Shown here: positions 24,959 to 34,400 of the stretch, in pieces
How the letters are laid out: each line of letters starts with the position of its first letter
Numbering within the stretch: the stretch's first letter is position 1
DNA from: Acestrorhynchus altus
Lineage: Eukaryota > Chordata > Actinopteri > Characiformes > Acestrorhynchidae
Assembly: GCA_034509495.1 (NCBI GenBank)
Contig: CM067511.1
Coordinates: 27,003,200-27,067,199, forward strand
DNA: 64,000 bases
Reading direction: 5' to 3'
Notes under the pieces: model-generated
The model's input: the letters and a program-made list of their open reading frames with translations, nothing else
Databases searched by the model: none
Told to the model about the DNA's origin: nothing
Position numbers and translations under genes: made by a program

Positions 24959-25094
24959 TATATGTACATATATGTATATATGTATAATTACTGCCATTTT
25001 TCTAATATGGGTGTGTGTTTTTTCTTTCTCTCTTTTTTGTTTCTTTAGGTCAGAGCTGTATCGATCTCTGTTTGGATCACAGGTGGTTCACTGA
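6542..25094 (+). CDS. aatf: Apoptosis-antagonizing transcription factor AATF/Che-1 (whole gene span, 12 exons)
   Basis: Complete gene. The twelve exons add up to 1701 nt, which is 566 codons plus stop (human protein about 560), with compatible phases at all junctions. AATF is a nucleolar and nuclear protein: a subunit of the AATF-NGDN-NOL10 small-subunit processome complex and an RNA polymerase II/Rb/p53 pathway cofactor. Residue layout: N-terminal LxxLL (LEELL, about 9-13); acidic low-complexity tract (about 85-205); the AATF/Che1 domain from MTFSKQKV to [13 protein letters not shown] (about 215-375); and the C-terminal TRAUB domain from [17 protein letters not shown] to ELYRSLFG (about 460-560). 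The start was chosen at [15 protein letters not shown], matching human MAGPQPLALQLEQLLNP; two in-frame upstream ATGs (6413, 6515) exist. The gene lies downstream of and in line with lhx1 and converges on acaca, as in human. Exon coordinates are given separately. Confidence 0.96.
6627..7969 (+). other. aatf intron 1
   Basis: No gene is seen. It contains a (CT)n(CA)n microsatellite at 7119-7178 and a short fragment near 7010 (acctggtcctgga) related to a dispersed fish repeat that recurs at about 59483. Otherwise AT-rich. Confidence 0.7.
7119..7178. repeat. (CT)n(CA)n microsatellite
   Basis: About 48 bases of CT repeat with one CG interruption, then six CA units. Confidence 0.95.
7970..8137 (+). 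CDS. aatf: aatf exon 2
   Basis: Residues about 29-84: [18 protein letters not shown], then [17 protein letters not shown], matching human RVIDRFDEGEDG and [16 protein letters not shown]. Acceptor ttgcag, donor gtttgc. Phase 1 to phase 1. Confidence 0.95.
8221..8685 (+). CDS. aatf: aatf exon 3 (acidic exon)
   Basis: Residues about 85-239. A long Asp/Glu-rich tract is interrupted by [18 protein letters not shown] and [18 protein letters not shown]. The exon ends with [20 protein letters not shown], strongly conserved in human AATF. The acceptor is a NAGNAG (cagcag): use of the first AG would start the exon at 8218 and add one alanine. Donor gtatga at 8686. The minus-strand frames over this exon (poly-Ser, poly-His/Pro) are artefacts of the purine-rich repeat. 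Confidence 0.94.
8686..10258 (+). other. aatf intron 3
   Basis: Largely occupied by a mariner/Tc1-type transposon (8781-10088). The short remainder leads to a T-rich polypyrimidine tract and the acceptor ctccacag. Confidence 0.8.
8781..10088 (-). mobile_element. mariner/Tc1-superfamily element with both terminal inverted repeats
   Basis: The left end (from 8781) has gtgtgcagaattcttaggca and the right end has its inverted partner tgcctattaattgtgcacac (10068-10087). The ~30-bp terminal repeats match at most positions, giving an element of about 1.3 kb, a normal length for the superfamily. The minus strand carries transposase remnants: [11 protein letters not shown] (9373-9555 frame), a nearby WAGI block, DFYADNAPLHAS resembling the DNAPxH catalytic block, and [14 protein letters not shown] resembling SPDLNPIENLW. 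They are split by frameshifts and stops, so it is inactive. It sits inside an aatf intron. Confidence 0.85.
10259..10396 (+). CDS. aatf: aatf exon 4
   Basis: Residues about 240-285: [19 protein letters not shown], then [12 protein letters not shown] and ALKN. This is near-identical in pattern to human ALWDQLLEGRIKLQKALL. Phase 1 to phase 1; donor gtgagt. Confidence 0.96.
11182..11279. repeat. (TA)n(CT)n microsatellite
   Basis: A short TA run followed by about 80 bases of CT repeat that degenerates into CTGTCT units. Confidence 0.95.
11858..12180. promoter_or_regulatory. candidate conserved non-coding element in aatf intron 4
   Basis: A repeat-poor block with a perfect octamer ATTTGCAT (about 11899), followed by homeobox-type TAAT and TGATTGAT words and a GC-rich stretch. 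It contrasts with the flanking AT-rich intron. Identification as an enhancer is inference from base composition and motif density; no alignment was possible. Confidence 0.3.
12425..12539 (+). CDS. aatf: aatf exon 5
   Basis: Residues about 286-323: [19 protein letters not shown], then [13 protein letters not shown]. It contains a second LxxLL (LQDLL). Acceptor ccag, donor gtaact, exit phase 2. Confidence 0.95.
12540..14318 (+). other. aatf intron 5
   Basis: AT-rich. Bases 12826-13145 (gatgagtgatatggtaaa and following) look like a decayed dispersed repeat. Bases 13790-14190 are a Tc1 remnant. No coding exon is seen. Confidence 0.65.
13790..14190. mobile_element. Tc1-like transposon remnant
   Basis: Words such as gaattctggctggatatttg, ccactcggtttggcagaatt and aatagggtttaggtcaggac (13920-14035) match by eye the minus-oriented transposase N-terminal region of fish Tc1 elements. 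No terminal repeats or open frame remain. Confidence 0.7.
14319..14532 (+). CDS. aatf: aatf exon 6
   Basis: Residues about 324-395. An acidic linker [15 protein letters not shown], then [20 protein letters not shown] and [14 protein letters not shown], corresponding to human KRKLEMEDYPSFMAKRF and LQKWHDKTKL. The KRK-type basic cluster may be part of the nuclear/nucleolar signal. Exit phase 0; donor gtaaat. Confidence 0.96.
14879..15043 (+). CDS. aatf: aatf exon 7
   Basis: Residues about 396-450: [20 protein letters not shown], then [19 protein letters not shown], closely matching human AATF. Acceptor cataacag, donor gtaaga, phase 0 to 0. Confidence 0.96.
15044..15549 (+). other. aatf intron 7
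   Basis: About 500 bases of AT-rich sequence; I see nothing beyond the splice sites. The intron read-through frame (15259-15586) has no family resemblance. Confidence 0.7.
15550..15633 (+). CDS. aatf: aatf exon 8
   Basis: Residues 451-478: [19 protein letters not shown], the start of the TRAUB domain and almost identical to human. Phase 0 to 0; donor gtatga. Confidence 0.96.
15634..17225 (+). other. aatf intron 8
   Basis: About 1.6 kb without a recognised element. A 116-codon open frame at 16184-16534 has no resemblance I can name and is probably chance in AT-rich sequence. Confidence 0.65.
17226..17293 (+). CDS. aatf: aatf exon 9
   Basis: Residues 479-500: [20 protein letters not shown], then MGR shared with exon 10. 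Core of the TRAUB domain. Acceptor tttcag, donor gtatga, exit phase 2. Confidence 0.96.
17375..17455 (+). CDS. aatf: aatf exon 10
   Basis: Residues about 501-527: [19 protein letters not shown], then ASKGRKV. A lysine-rich part of the TRAUB domain matching human. Acceptor ccatag, donor gtaagc, phase 2 to 2. Confidence 0.96.
17456..17968 (+). other. aatf intron 10
   Basis: About 510 bases, AT-rich, no recognised feature. Confidence 0.7.
17969..18040 (+). CDS. aatf: aatf exon 11
   Basis: Residues about 528-551: [19 protein letters not shown], then SDEA. It matches human FHVLSKLLSFMAPIDHTTM. Acceptor tttcag, donor gtgagt, phase 2 to 2. Confidence 0.96.
18057..18137. repeat. (TA)n microsatellite
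   Basis: About 65 bases of pure TA dinucleotide preceded by a few ATTTAT units, immediately after the aatf exon 11 donor. Confidence 0.95.
18320..18440. repeat. GTGTGTAC minisatellite (8-10 bp unit)
   Basis: Tandem units gtgtgtac, then gtgtgtgtac, repeated about twelve times. It is purine-pyrimidine alternating throughout, hence potentially Z-forming. Confidence 0.95.
19127..19225. repeat. dispersed fish repeat fragment
   Basis: Words accaccatagagcaggtatt, ggtgggtcattctcagcact and acagtgacactgacac match by memory a high-copy non-autonomous repeat in otophysan fish genomes. Confidence 0.5.
20752..20991. mobile_element. Tc1/mariner-type MITE with ~31-bp terminal inverted repeats
   Basis: The left end tacaggggttggacaatgaa (20752) is mirrored by the right end ending ttcattgtctaacccctgta (20991). 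The inner TIR continues as gaaacacctg / caggtgttttc. Total 240 bp, flanking TA duplication, no coding capacity. It is a non-autonomous element in aatf intron 11. Confidence 0.88.
21480..22500. promoter_or_regulatory. candidate regulatory blocks in aatf intron 11
   Basis: Mostly repeat-poor stretches of more balanced composition (for example 21630-21800 and 22220-22400), with words such as ggcaattgcctgagctaggt and tgtaatccttgccactgctg. They look conserved in style but this is unproven. A pyrimidine-rich tract lies at 22020-22210. Confidence 0.22.
24240..24430. promoter_or_regulatory. candidate enhancer block in aatf intron 11
   Basis: Contains TAATCC (OTX/GSC-type site) followed directly by a perfect octamer ATTTGCAT (about 24293), then aaaggctattaaaagtccat and two further TAAT words. 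Enhancer status is inference. Confidence 0.3.
24885..24985. repeat. (TA)n microsatellite with TATG tail
   Basis: About 70 bases of TA repeat followed by gtacatatat units; 65 bases upstream of the last aatf exon. Confidence 0.95.
25049..25094 (+). CDS. aatf: aatf exon 12 (terminal coding part)
   Basis: Residues 552-566 and stop: [14 protein letters not shown] then TGA (25092-25094). Human has TELYRSLFG followed by a different short tail, so the last residues are lineage-specific. Acceptor ttctttag. Confidence 0.94.
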
Positions 25095-25345
25095 TGGTAG
25101 CCAGAGGATGAAGACAGACAGACTTATTTTCATACACCCTGGACAAGTTTGTGTACACACCTCCTTTTGGTCTGAGCTATCACACCTCTGCTGCAAGCTG
25201 GCAGCATTATTTGGGACTACGAAAATGACTTGGCTCATTTCTGCTTGATATGTAATTGCTATTCTGTGAGACCACCTTTGTACTTTTGCTGATCTGCTGA
25301 ACGTCACTTTCAAACCTGTCTTTGTATTAAAAGTGCTGTTTTGTC
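25095..25345 (+). other. aatf: aatf 3' UTR with ATTAAA signal
   Basis: About 250 bases after the stop. The variant polyadenylation signal ATTAAA lies at 25326-25331, followed by a GT-rich tgctgttttgt. The transcript end is inferred. Confidence 0.55.
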
Positions 25346-27538
25346 AGCAAATATGAAGCCTCTAATTCCTCATGGTAAACTTTAGTCCAAAGAAAACTCA
25401 CAACTTATGAACTAAACCAAGAGAATGTGTAGATTGGAGTTGCCTTAATGTGACAGTCTCTGCAGTCTGTTCTCTATGAATGAGACGAGTTCTCCTGAGG
25501 AAGTTTCAGAATTGGAAGAAACCTACACCTCCAATTACTCCACCCAAATTACTGGCCTGTATATTGTGACAGCAGTAATTGTGATGGGTATTGCTGTGGA
25601 TGCAAATCAATTTGCCAAATTTATATTCTGTACTTCCATGTATATTCTGTAGGAGTATGGGACTCTGAGGAACAGCATGTGCTCAGGTTCTGCCTCACAA
25701 ACGTTCATGTGGCTGTAAACAGAATCAAAACATACAGGAATGATTTTAGTTTCATTTACTTGTTTACTAGCAATTGTTGATGTTTTAAGGCTGAACTTAA
25801 AGGAACAGAACAAAAAATGTAGCTGGTTAGACAAGTCATTTGTTTTCGCACTGGAGCTGTGATGGAAGCTTGTACATGTGACCATGTGAATGGTTATGAA
25901 TTGCTTATCTGGTTTGGAACACTGTGATATGATGTACTGTTATGCATAAAATGGGCAACATTTACAGACACAATTCCAGTTTCAAGAGAACACCACTACC
26001 TTTAGCTAGTTTGAAGTGGGTTTATTGTAAGAGGGATTGGATTTCAGTTAAATAGGTTTCAATAAAATATTTAATATTCATAACTTATATTCATAATATT
26101 GTTTTATTAATTTATCTTAATAAAATGTGATGGATAAATTCTGTTTCTGTAGCCAACATCCAAAAACCTTTGGAAGTGTTAAAAATGATCTGTAAAACCC
26201 TTTGAATGGACAGGTAGCTGCTGTTGTGTTTACGGTTTTAAATGGAAGTTTAGATTTTATAGTATCGTTAACATATTCAGTCACATTTAATCAGTATTCA
26301 GCTGAATTTGAGTTAAAGAGAAGGTGAACATGTAGGCTGTAAATGATAGTGTTACAATTTTTGCACAGAAACAAAAACAGCCTGTAAAATTTTAGCCAGC
26401 TTCCAAAAAAGTACAAAGAAAAAATCCCTGCAAATTTGGCAGGAATATTACATTAAAATGATTGTGTTTTTCAAAACAGCTTACAGGTTTGGGGCAGTGG
26501 GACTATATTCCCTGCCAAGAGGTGTGCTGATCAGTTTTATAGCTGAGTAAAGCAGTCGATGATCACTGAGGTCTATGTAATATACATAATGTTAGAAAGC
26601 TAAAAAAGCATTGAGGAAAGACATGTGACTGTTCATTTTAGACACTCTTGGGTGGGCCATCTAGTGTCTGTGTAACCTAAACTCAGTGTACAATAAAGGT
26701 CCTCAGATATTTTTTAATACTAGTAAAACAAGCCTAATCATCTGCTTCAAGTTGGTGATGAGCCTGATATTGGAATCAGTACTGTCTATTAATTATATCA
26801 ATCCACTTTATGCCTGAAAAGAAGAAAACCACTGCCTTCAGATTTTATATACTGGTTTTATTTCGTTACATTAAGGAGCAACTCAGGGTTGCAACAGTAA
26901 ACATCCACTTCTGTTCAACCAGCCTTTTCAGTAACATTTTACGGCGAGAGTTGGGTGGGGAGGACAGGCTGGTACTTCAATCAAGCCCAGCCCTTCCACC
27001 ATTAATCCAAGTCAAAGGAAACACCAGATACACAAGTCCCCTCTAACCTTTCACACAATTACACGAGTAATTCCAGTGGTGTTTATCCTCAGCACTCTCC
27101 AGCAGCATTTTCCATGGCCACAATGCCTCACTCCACAACAGTGGATTTAACCAGTCCGCTCATTACCTACATAACTCGCCTCATATCACTAATTACTCCC
27201 CCTCACTCATCCATCCTTCTAGCAAACAGGGCTTTTCTTCTATTCACTAAAGGTGCAGCAGTTATACCTACCAAAATGTCTTTTCCTTGACTAATTTTGG
27301 TCCTGTTTCTAGTGTGAAGGTCAAAACATACTTGTGCAGGTTTAGTTTAGCACATGTTCTAACTAAAGCTTGTTTAAGGTTTCCATATTTTACCTTTTTT
27401 TTTTTTTTTTATGAAGGACTTTCATTAATAAATTAGAGTAATATAAGCTACGCTAAGAAAAAAAAGCTTTAAAAAAAACACACAAACCACACAACAATGA
27501 AGGGATTCTTTGTCATGGCTCTATATAGAACCATTGGG
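25346..27538. other. aatf-acaca convergent intergenic region
   Basis: No gene is recognised on either strand. AT-rich; a poly(T) run lies near 27396-27410. A distal candidate acaca polyadenylation signal (tttatt on the plus strand, 26857-26862) is present. The short frames at 25607-25885 and 26810-27046 show no family resemblance. Confidence 0.65.
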
Positions 27539-27766
27539 CCTCATTCACCAACTGTTCTTAAGAAATGTCTTTAAAAACACACTCATCAATGGATTCCTGG
27601 TTGGAATTTGTTCAGTTTGCAAGGACAATAGAATTATTACAAAAGCAGAGCTGTGAACAACTGTGTGGTTTAAAAACACATCGTGAATCTGATGTAGTCT
27701 TTTTGTTAGGACCTTTCTCAAGAACATATTTAAGAAAATTCTTAGAAAGTGATTGGTGAATGAGGA
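27539..27766. mobile_element. MITE with 13-bp perfect terminal inverted repeats
   Basis: cctcattcaccaa at 27539-27551 is exactly inverted as ttggtgaatgagg at 27754-27766, with looser inverted similarity inside (cttaagaa / ttcttag). Length 228 bp, no coding capacity. It lies at or just past the inferred acaca 3' UTR end. Confidence 0.75.
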
Positions 27767-27779
27767 CCAGCGCCTTTAG

Positions 27780-28310
27780 TGAAGAACACTAGTGTGTTTA
27801 TTCAGAACGTTTCCAGCAGGACACATCAACCAATAAAACAAAACGACAACACGAGGCATAAGGGTGCTCCTGTGGGGGTTTCGGGGGTAAGGTGCACTCA
27901 TAGGTATATTTATGACCAGGTTATGATTGTAATAAGCTTAAAGTAGTAGGTGTTGTGCTGACCCTAAGGGTCAGTCGTGCCAACACGAACAGCAGCGCTG
28001 TGCGGACCAGTGCAGCGGCATAAATAAGGTAAGGTTATTCTAGACCGGGATTTGTGAACATCTAAAACATTAATATGACAACAGACTTTCACATGGAATT
28101 CAGATTTGTATCACTTCTTTGCACTTGACTAGATGAAGGTTTTTATCTTGAAGTTTTACAACTGAGATAAGTGCCACAAAAAATTCATTTACACAGCTGC
28201 TGAGTAGAATCATAGCCAACACGTTTGTTCTAATAGTTCATGTTGGCTCCTCTTGTCCAGTTTCCAACAGCTCCATTAATAAAGCCTTGTTCTGTGTGTG
28301 TGCGCAGAGT
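27780..28310 (-). other. acaca: acaca 3' UTR (inferred)
   Basis: Sequence between the acaca stop and the nearest minus-strand AATAAA. No exon or repeat is recognised in it. Confidence 0.45.
27797..27802 (-). terminator. acaca: candidate acaca polyadenylation signal
   Basis: AATAAA on the minus strand, about 510 bases after the acaca stop codon. A more distal AATAAA is at 26857-26862. Confidence 0.45.
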
Positions 28311-28437
28311 TTAGGAGGAAGCAGGGGCATCCATGGTGGAGAGGATGCGCACCACCTCGGCCCGCTGTGTGGGGGAGATGTGTTGTGTCATGTGAACGAT
28401 GGAGTCCATGGCAACCTCTGGGTTGGCTTGAACCAGG
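28311..28437 (-). CDS. acaca: acaca terminal exon (e51)
   Basis: [20 protein letters not shown], then [15 protein letters not shown] and DAPASS, TAA at 28313-28311. Human ends MDSPST. Entry phase 2. Confidence 0.97.
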
Positions 28438-31400
28438 CTAAGAGAAAATAAACACAATGTTAAACCAGAAGAGAGACAAAAAAAACCCCGCTGAACTGAC
28501 ATACACTACATGGCAAAACGTGTGTGGAGAACTGGTCATTAGAGTTTCTTCAGTGTTTTTGTTTTTTTTAAACCTATATAGTGCCTATTACGAGACAAGT
28601 AATAAACTGGTGTTCCAATACTGCCACTCAGACTCATCCCATAAATACTATGTGGAGCTCCATCATTCCAGAGGACAAAGTTCCACTGCTCCACAGCTCA
28701 ATGCTGGAGGGCTTTGTACCCACACCTGGCATTAGACATGGTGCCAAGAGGTTCATGTTTATCTGTTCCAGAGTCCTATTCTATTGGCAGTATTGGACTA
28801 GACAGGCTGTGTATGTGCATTTGCACATCTGTTTCAGCACCGGGTACAATTTAAAGTATAATACAAGACATATAAGACATAAGACATATAGTGTACAAAC
28901 GAAAAACAGAGTTTCATTCCCTCTGAGCTCCTCACATACAGTGATCGTGTAGTGGGAGCTGGTGAAACCACATCTCTTCTGTACATAAAAAAAAAAACTG
29001 GGGGATTGTGATTTTTACCTGCGGATCTGCTTGAGAATGTGATCCCTGCGGATGTACTTAATGTTCTCGTCAATGACAGACCTGGCACCTTCCTCCTCGG
29101 TCAGCTGCTTCTCCAGCCACTCCACCACATCTTCATTGCTGTCCCATAAATAGGCCTAAGAGTGGGAGAGAGAGGCTGTTAAATACGTTGGGCTGCACGT
29201 CTGTAAATTGACATATTTTCCAAACTAAAACCCTTTCAGAAGAATGTTTGTATTGGAAAGAGAGCCCGTCAGAACCCCGCCTCAATTCTTAAAAAAAGAA
29301 AAGATTAGAGCTCTACAGATAAAACCAGGCTGATCTGAAACAAAGCCGGACTCAGGAAGATTTGTCGGGCCGTTAATGGTCCCCTATGGAAAAAAAGCCT
29401 GCACCCTTAGTCGGCGGGAACATTTAACAGCCTTTATTAATCATTTTTAATCCGTTTGCTTTTAATTAAGAAACAGCATGTTGCTCTCCTATCTGCGCAT
29501 GCCAGGGAGGAGATTAATTGCGGCTTAAGATAGCCGCCTCTGATTGGGTTAATGCATTAGCCGCTCCAGCCATCGTCATCCGTAGATATTTTGGAGCTGC
29601 CTCGGGGGCTTGGCAGCGCTCCAGGACCTCTTCATGCGTCCCAGTGTGCCTCTTGTGCCCAGGCTTGGCTGGACTTAAACAGCTCCTTGTAATGGCTTTT
29701 ACTATAGACTGCATGTGAAAGTGCTGCAGTGTGTATACTATGAAGGAAGAATTAAACCGATGAACTGAGTACATGGAGAAAAGAAGACATACTCAGGTTC
29801 TCAAGTCCAAAAGCCTAGATCAGATAATATGAAGTAAAATTCAATAGTGGCTATTTAGGAGCTACACTGCTGTTATTTTTATAATAGCAGAAAAAAAATG
29901 AATCAGTGAATTCAACATGAAGCTCAAAATGCTAAACTATGTAACTCTCAGCTTGTCAACAAATGCATGTGAATAGCTGTACATGTAGGGAACTCAGAAG
30001 GTGATCTGATTTTACAGCAGTAGTGTCAAAGTAAATGACACTCCCTACAGGTGGGGAGAGCACAGGAGCATAAAATATCAATTCTCAAATTGATCTATTT
30101 TCACATGAGATTAACATGAGTGATTCACACCTGGTAATACAATTCTGCATCTACACATATCTCACTGGAACCCTCAGTTATGCAAGTGAACTAATAAATA
30201 AAGTACTAATATATTTGTATATTTTAACAATCATTGCTTTATCATATTACGTGGTCTCTACATGTGTGTACAAGCTTGCATTTGTGAGCGAAGGACACCC
30301 AAATACACACCTTCACGGCGCCCTCGGCCTCCACAAACCAGCGGCGGAGCATGGCCTGCACTTGACCATCTGTCAGCTCACTGTTGGCCTGTTGAATCTT
30401 CTTTTTTACAGTGTCCTCCAGAAGGAGGCGCCGCAAGCGCCAGTAGAAGAACTGCCGCGATGTTCGCCATTCTAGGACATCCTGTAATTTGACACACCGC
30501 AGTTATGAGGACAATTTACAGCAAAACCTGGACATCTCTGATTAGGTTCTCCAGCTGCAGTGACAGTGACAGTGACGTTTTGTGGAGGTTTTTCACTGTT
30601 AATTAGGTCAATTAAAAATTAAGTGAGAAAAACTGTTAAAAGCTATTTCTAATACACTGATTACTCTGTTAGCTGTTATAATGATACAATATACAAGGAA
30701 AGGCCCATGTACCATATAAGCCACCTTGCATTGTACAATATTTAAATAAATTAACATACTGGGTTTGCCTACTGTATGATCGTGAATAAGACTTAGAAAT
30801 GCTATAAACAATATATATATATAAGGTTCATTTGTTCAATGTTGGCCAGCGACTTTGCTCAAGTTTTACATTTTGGCCCACTGTATATTTGAGTTTGACA
30901 CCCCTGCCTTAGAGGAACATCTACAGCTTTGTAAAGATAAATAAGTGAACATAAATGAATGCAATTATTTGTCTAAAACACTAAGATTAGTCAATTAGTG
31001 TAGTAGTCAAGGGAACCGCCGAGCTTCCATGCAGTACTGTTTTGGATAGTGGTTTCTCATCTTATGAGTCCTTCTTATGAGAGTTTTTCTTATTACAACT
31101 AACCATTTTTGTGAAATCTAAACTGAGAAGACTTTTAGGAGGACAAGCAGACACCTTTTTATGTTCCTCACTCTGGTTTCTTGTTTTTGATGATATAATT
31201 AAAAGCTGAATTAATTAATTAATCTTAATTTGGGGAGGATTATTCAGGGGTTTTTCTAATAAAAATTTGACTTTATTTAACAGAACAGAAGAATGGTTAG
31301 AATCGTTTGCTCACAGTAATGACTCCTTTCTCCTGCATGCGTCCCGGTGTGTCGTGCAGGTCGGCAAACTGCACTGCCACCTGATGGTAAATGGGAAGCA

Positions 31401-34400
31401 GGAACTCCTCTCTCTCCTTCAGTTTGGTCTCCAGCTCCTTCCGTTCTATTGTGCACAGCTCTGGGGTGCCTGGACAAGCAAACGCACACACAGAGAATCA
31501 AAGAGTATAAAGTTAAGTCAGGCCGTCTTCACAGTCATACCTCAGTATGCAGCTGATGTAAATGTCAACATATAGGATGTCTGCAACAGAGGCATTAACA
31601 GGTCTCTATTATATGTACCTGTTTTAACTCTAAAGGTCATTTTAAACATTTGCGTGGGTTTATGTGCAGTCAATTCATTTTACATGACCACTTTCTGTCC
31701 TCTCTCTTATTTATAGCCTGAAATAAAAAGGCTGGATTTTCTGCTGTATCTTTAACACCGATAAATGCAAGTTGATTTGATTGGTTACCCCGTTTTATGT
31801 CTCATTCAAAAAACAGCCCAGGCTGTACAGAATTGCAATGATATGGGCGGGGCTAAAGTGCTGTAGAGTGGGCTGTCATATATGATTCATTTAAAAGGGC
31901 CAGTTGTGGAGCTCGATTTGCATATATGGATTGTGTGGGCTGGGGAGGGAAGAGGTTGTCTTGAAACTGCTGTTTAAGAAGAGAAATGAAAATTATTTGT
32001 CCTGCCCTTTAATGGCTGGTGTGAATAGGCATGACAGCATCATACATTTTTTTTGACATAATATTGGACAGGCCTTCTTTCTGGACCCCTAGAGTGACTG
32101 GCTCTGGGCTTCTGTTAGCCCCACAGGCAGCTAAGACATTGATCTGTGGCAGAGTTGATCATTGAGACTGCTTGCAGGTCAATGGGCTGCCCTGGCTGCA
32201 GACAGATGACTGAGGGGGAGGGGGGAGTGAAAAGATGAGATTGACCTGTGGAGAGCGTGATTGACAGGGGTCTTCAGGGGTCTCAGTCCGTAAACAGAAG
32301 AGGGTATAGAGGTATTGCACACATGCACAACAAGTAATAACAACTGGCTAAAATAACAAAATACAAAATAATTTATTACATTATTATTGCATTAATAAGC
32401 ATGTAACCACCTTAAACATGTAAAGGCTATTTTAAATTTCATTATTTTTCTTGACTGTTTTTTATGAATCTCATGACAAAAACAAAATAATATTTTATAA
32501 CCAAAACGGCATCATCACCACTATATTGTATTAAATTTATCTGAATGATCTCATTACAGATACGGACAGCATCCAAAGCAGTACCTATGACCAGCTGAAA
32601 TCAGCTCATAATTAAACTGCTTCTTAGAATTTGCCATTTCACCTTAAATAGTGCAGCAGATAATGTAACAACTGAACCATTTAAGACGGAACAAAAATAT
32701 ACCTGTTTTAAGACTGAGTGAGTAAATCACTGTACTTGAAGCCTGTTTTGACCTCATGTAAGTTCAAGAGGTTTCTCAATATTTAAGCTGAGGTTATAGA
32801 TCATCAATGTCACATGGAATTACCTATGGTTCATCCGGGTCCATTCCAACACACACACGACCAACTGCTGCTTTATTTCAAATCTTAGTTAAATGTACTG
32901 TTATGCAACTAACCATGTTGGTTGAATGTGTGGACTCACCCAGTCTCTCAGCCAGGCTCATATAAACAGGATCCACACGTCTCATAGTCTTCACCAGATC
33001 CTTCTTGCGGAATTTAATCTCCACTGTGCCCTCTGGCTCCAACACTCCACCGCTGCACAACACAGAGTTTATAATACAACTGTGAATGTAGTAGAACAGA
33101 ACAGAAACCCTTTCTAGGTGTTTGTCATCTCAACTTAATCTCATCTTTTCTTATTTTTAACTTTATCCCAATTCAAAAGTATCAATTACCCAAACCAGCA
33201 GCCATTGCTGGGCAGCCAATGCATTCTGAGGAAAGTGCTGGGATGCCAATTCTGATACAATGACTAATATCACGGGTATGATGTTTGGAGAGAGCACCAT
33301 CTACCCACCCAGAGAGAGTATGGCCAATTTTGCTCTCAGACTCAGACTGTGAATAGCAAGCAGCATGACCCAGCTAGCACATTAAATTGCTGAGCCACTC
33401 GGAGCCTGTAGAAACTTTTCTTACGGGAGAGATCATATGCTGTAAAATGTACAGATGTAATTGCAAAAGAGCCCCATTAAATGTGTTGTTGATGTACTAC
33501 AAAGTATACTGGACTGGATATGTAGCATTATAAACCCTACATGGTCATTTTGTCATTATCTCAAGCACAACAGACACAAATGTCTCTTACCGGCTGTCCT
33601 TGTCAGCGTACATCTCCATGTGGCGTGGGTTGATGGTGGGGTCGATCACTACCCATGAGCCTCCTCGTAGTTCAGCCTGTGGGGGGATGTAGACTAGAAC
33701 AGGCTGCCTGTACTCCCTTAGCCCATCCACTATGTATGCTCCAAACTTCAGCACCTGGTCATACATGTCTGTAGGTGACATCTAGGGTTAATTTCAGCCC
33801 ATCTAGATGAGCACCACATACAAGCATGACAACAAAGCATAATCCACAACACCTCCAGACCACTCCAGCTATAATAGAAACATCTGTTTTTCCTCTATGT
33901 TTACATGTATAACCAAAAAACACAAAATTAAAAATAAATCACAGCAGTCAGACCATAGATTGTGCATCAAAAAATTACATGGATGAATCCGTACATCACA
34001 AGATATCACATTTTGTTAGCATCTCAAATAACGACATGGAAAAACAATGTCCTCTTATCAGATAGAACACGGCAAACAATGACTGACCCTTCATGCCTCC
34101 AGAAAAGCCTCTCCAGTTGGCGAATACCATGAGTGGAAGCCCCTCTCGGTTCAGGTCTTTAATGGCTTGAGCTGTTTTAAAGGCTGAATCTGGGAACCAA
34201 ACCTGACCTGCCTGCTGGATGATCTATAGTGGAAAAGACACATTTATAAAGCACATTGTGTTTCTTTGGGCTATAAAACATCTGACCCATTTAACTTACT
34301 AATTACTAAATACTATTTACTAAAACAATCTGATACATCACAAAACCTCCACAATGTAATGTGTTTCAATAACACAAGGATGGAATAATTCAGCATTATT

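Larger units (their letters stand above)
18041..25048 (+). other. aatf intron 11 (7 kb, largest of the gene)
   Basis: Holds a long (TA)n tract, a GTGTGTAC minisatellite, a (AC)10 run (18575-18594), a repeat fragment at 19127-19225 (ggtgggtcattctcagcact), a MITE (20752-20991), a second (TA)n tract (24885-24985) and several repeat-poor enhancer-like stretches (20200-20700, 21480-22500, 24240-24430). No additional exon with AATF homology is needed: exon 11 joins exon 12 in phase. Confidence 0.7.
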
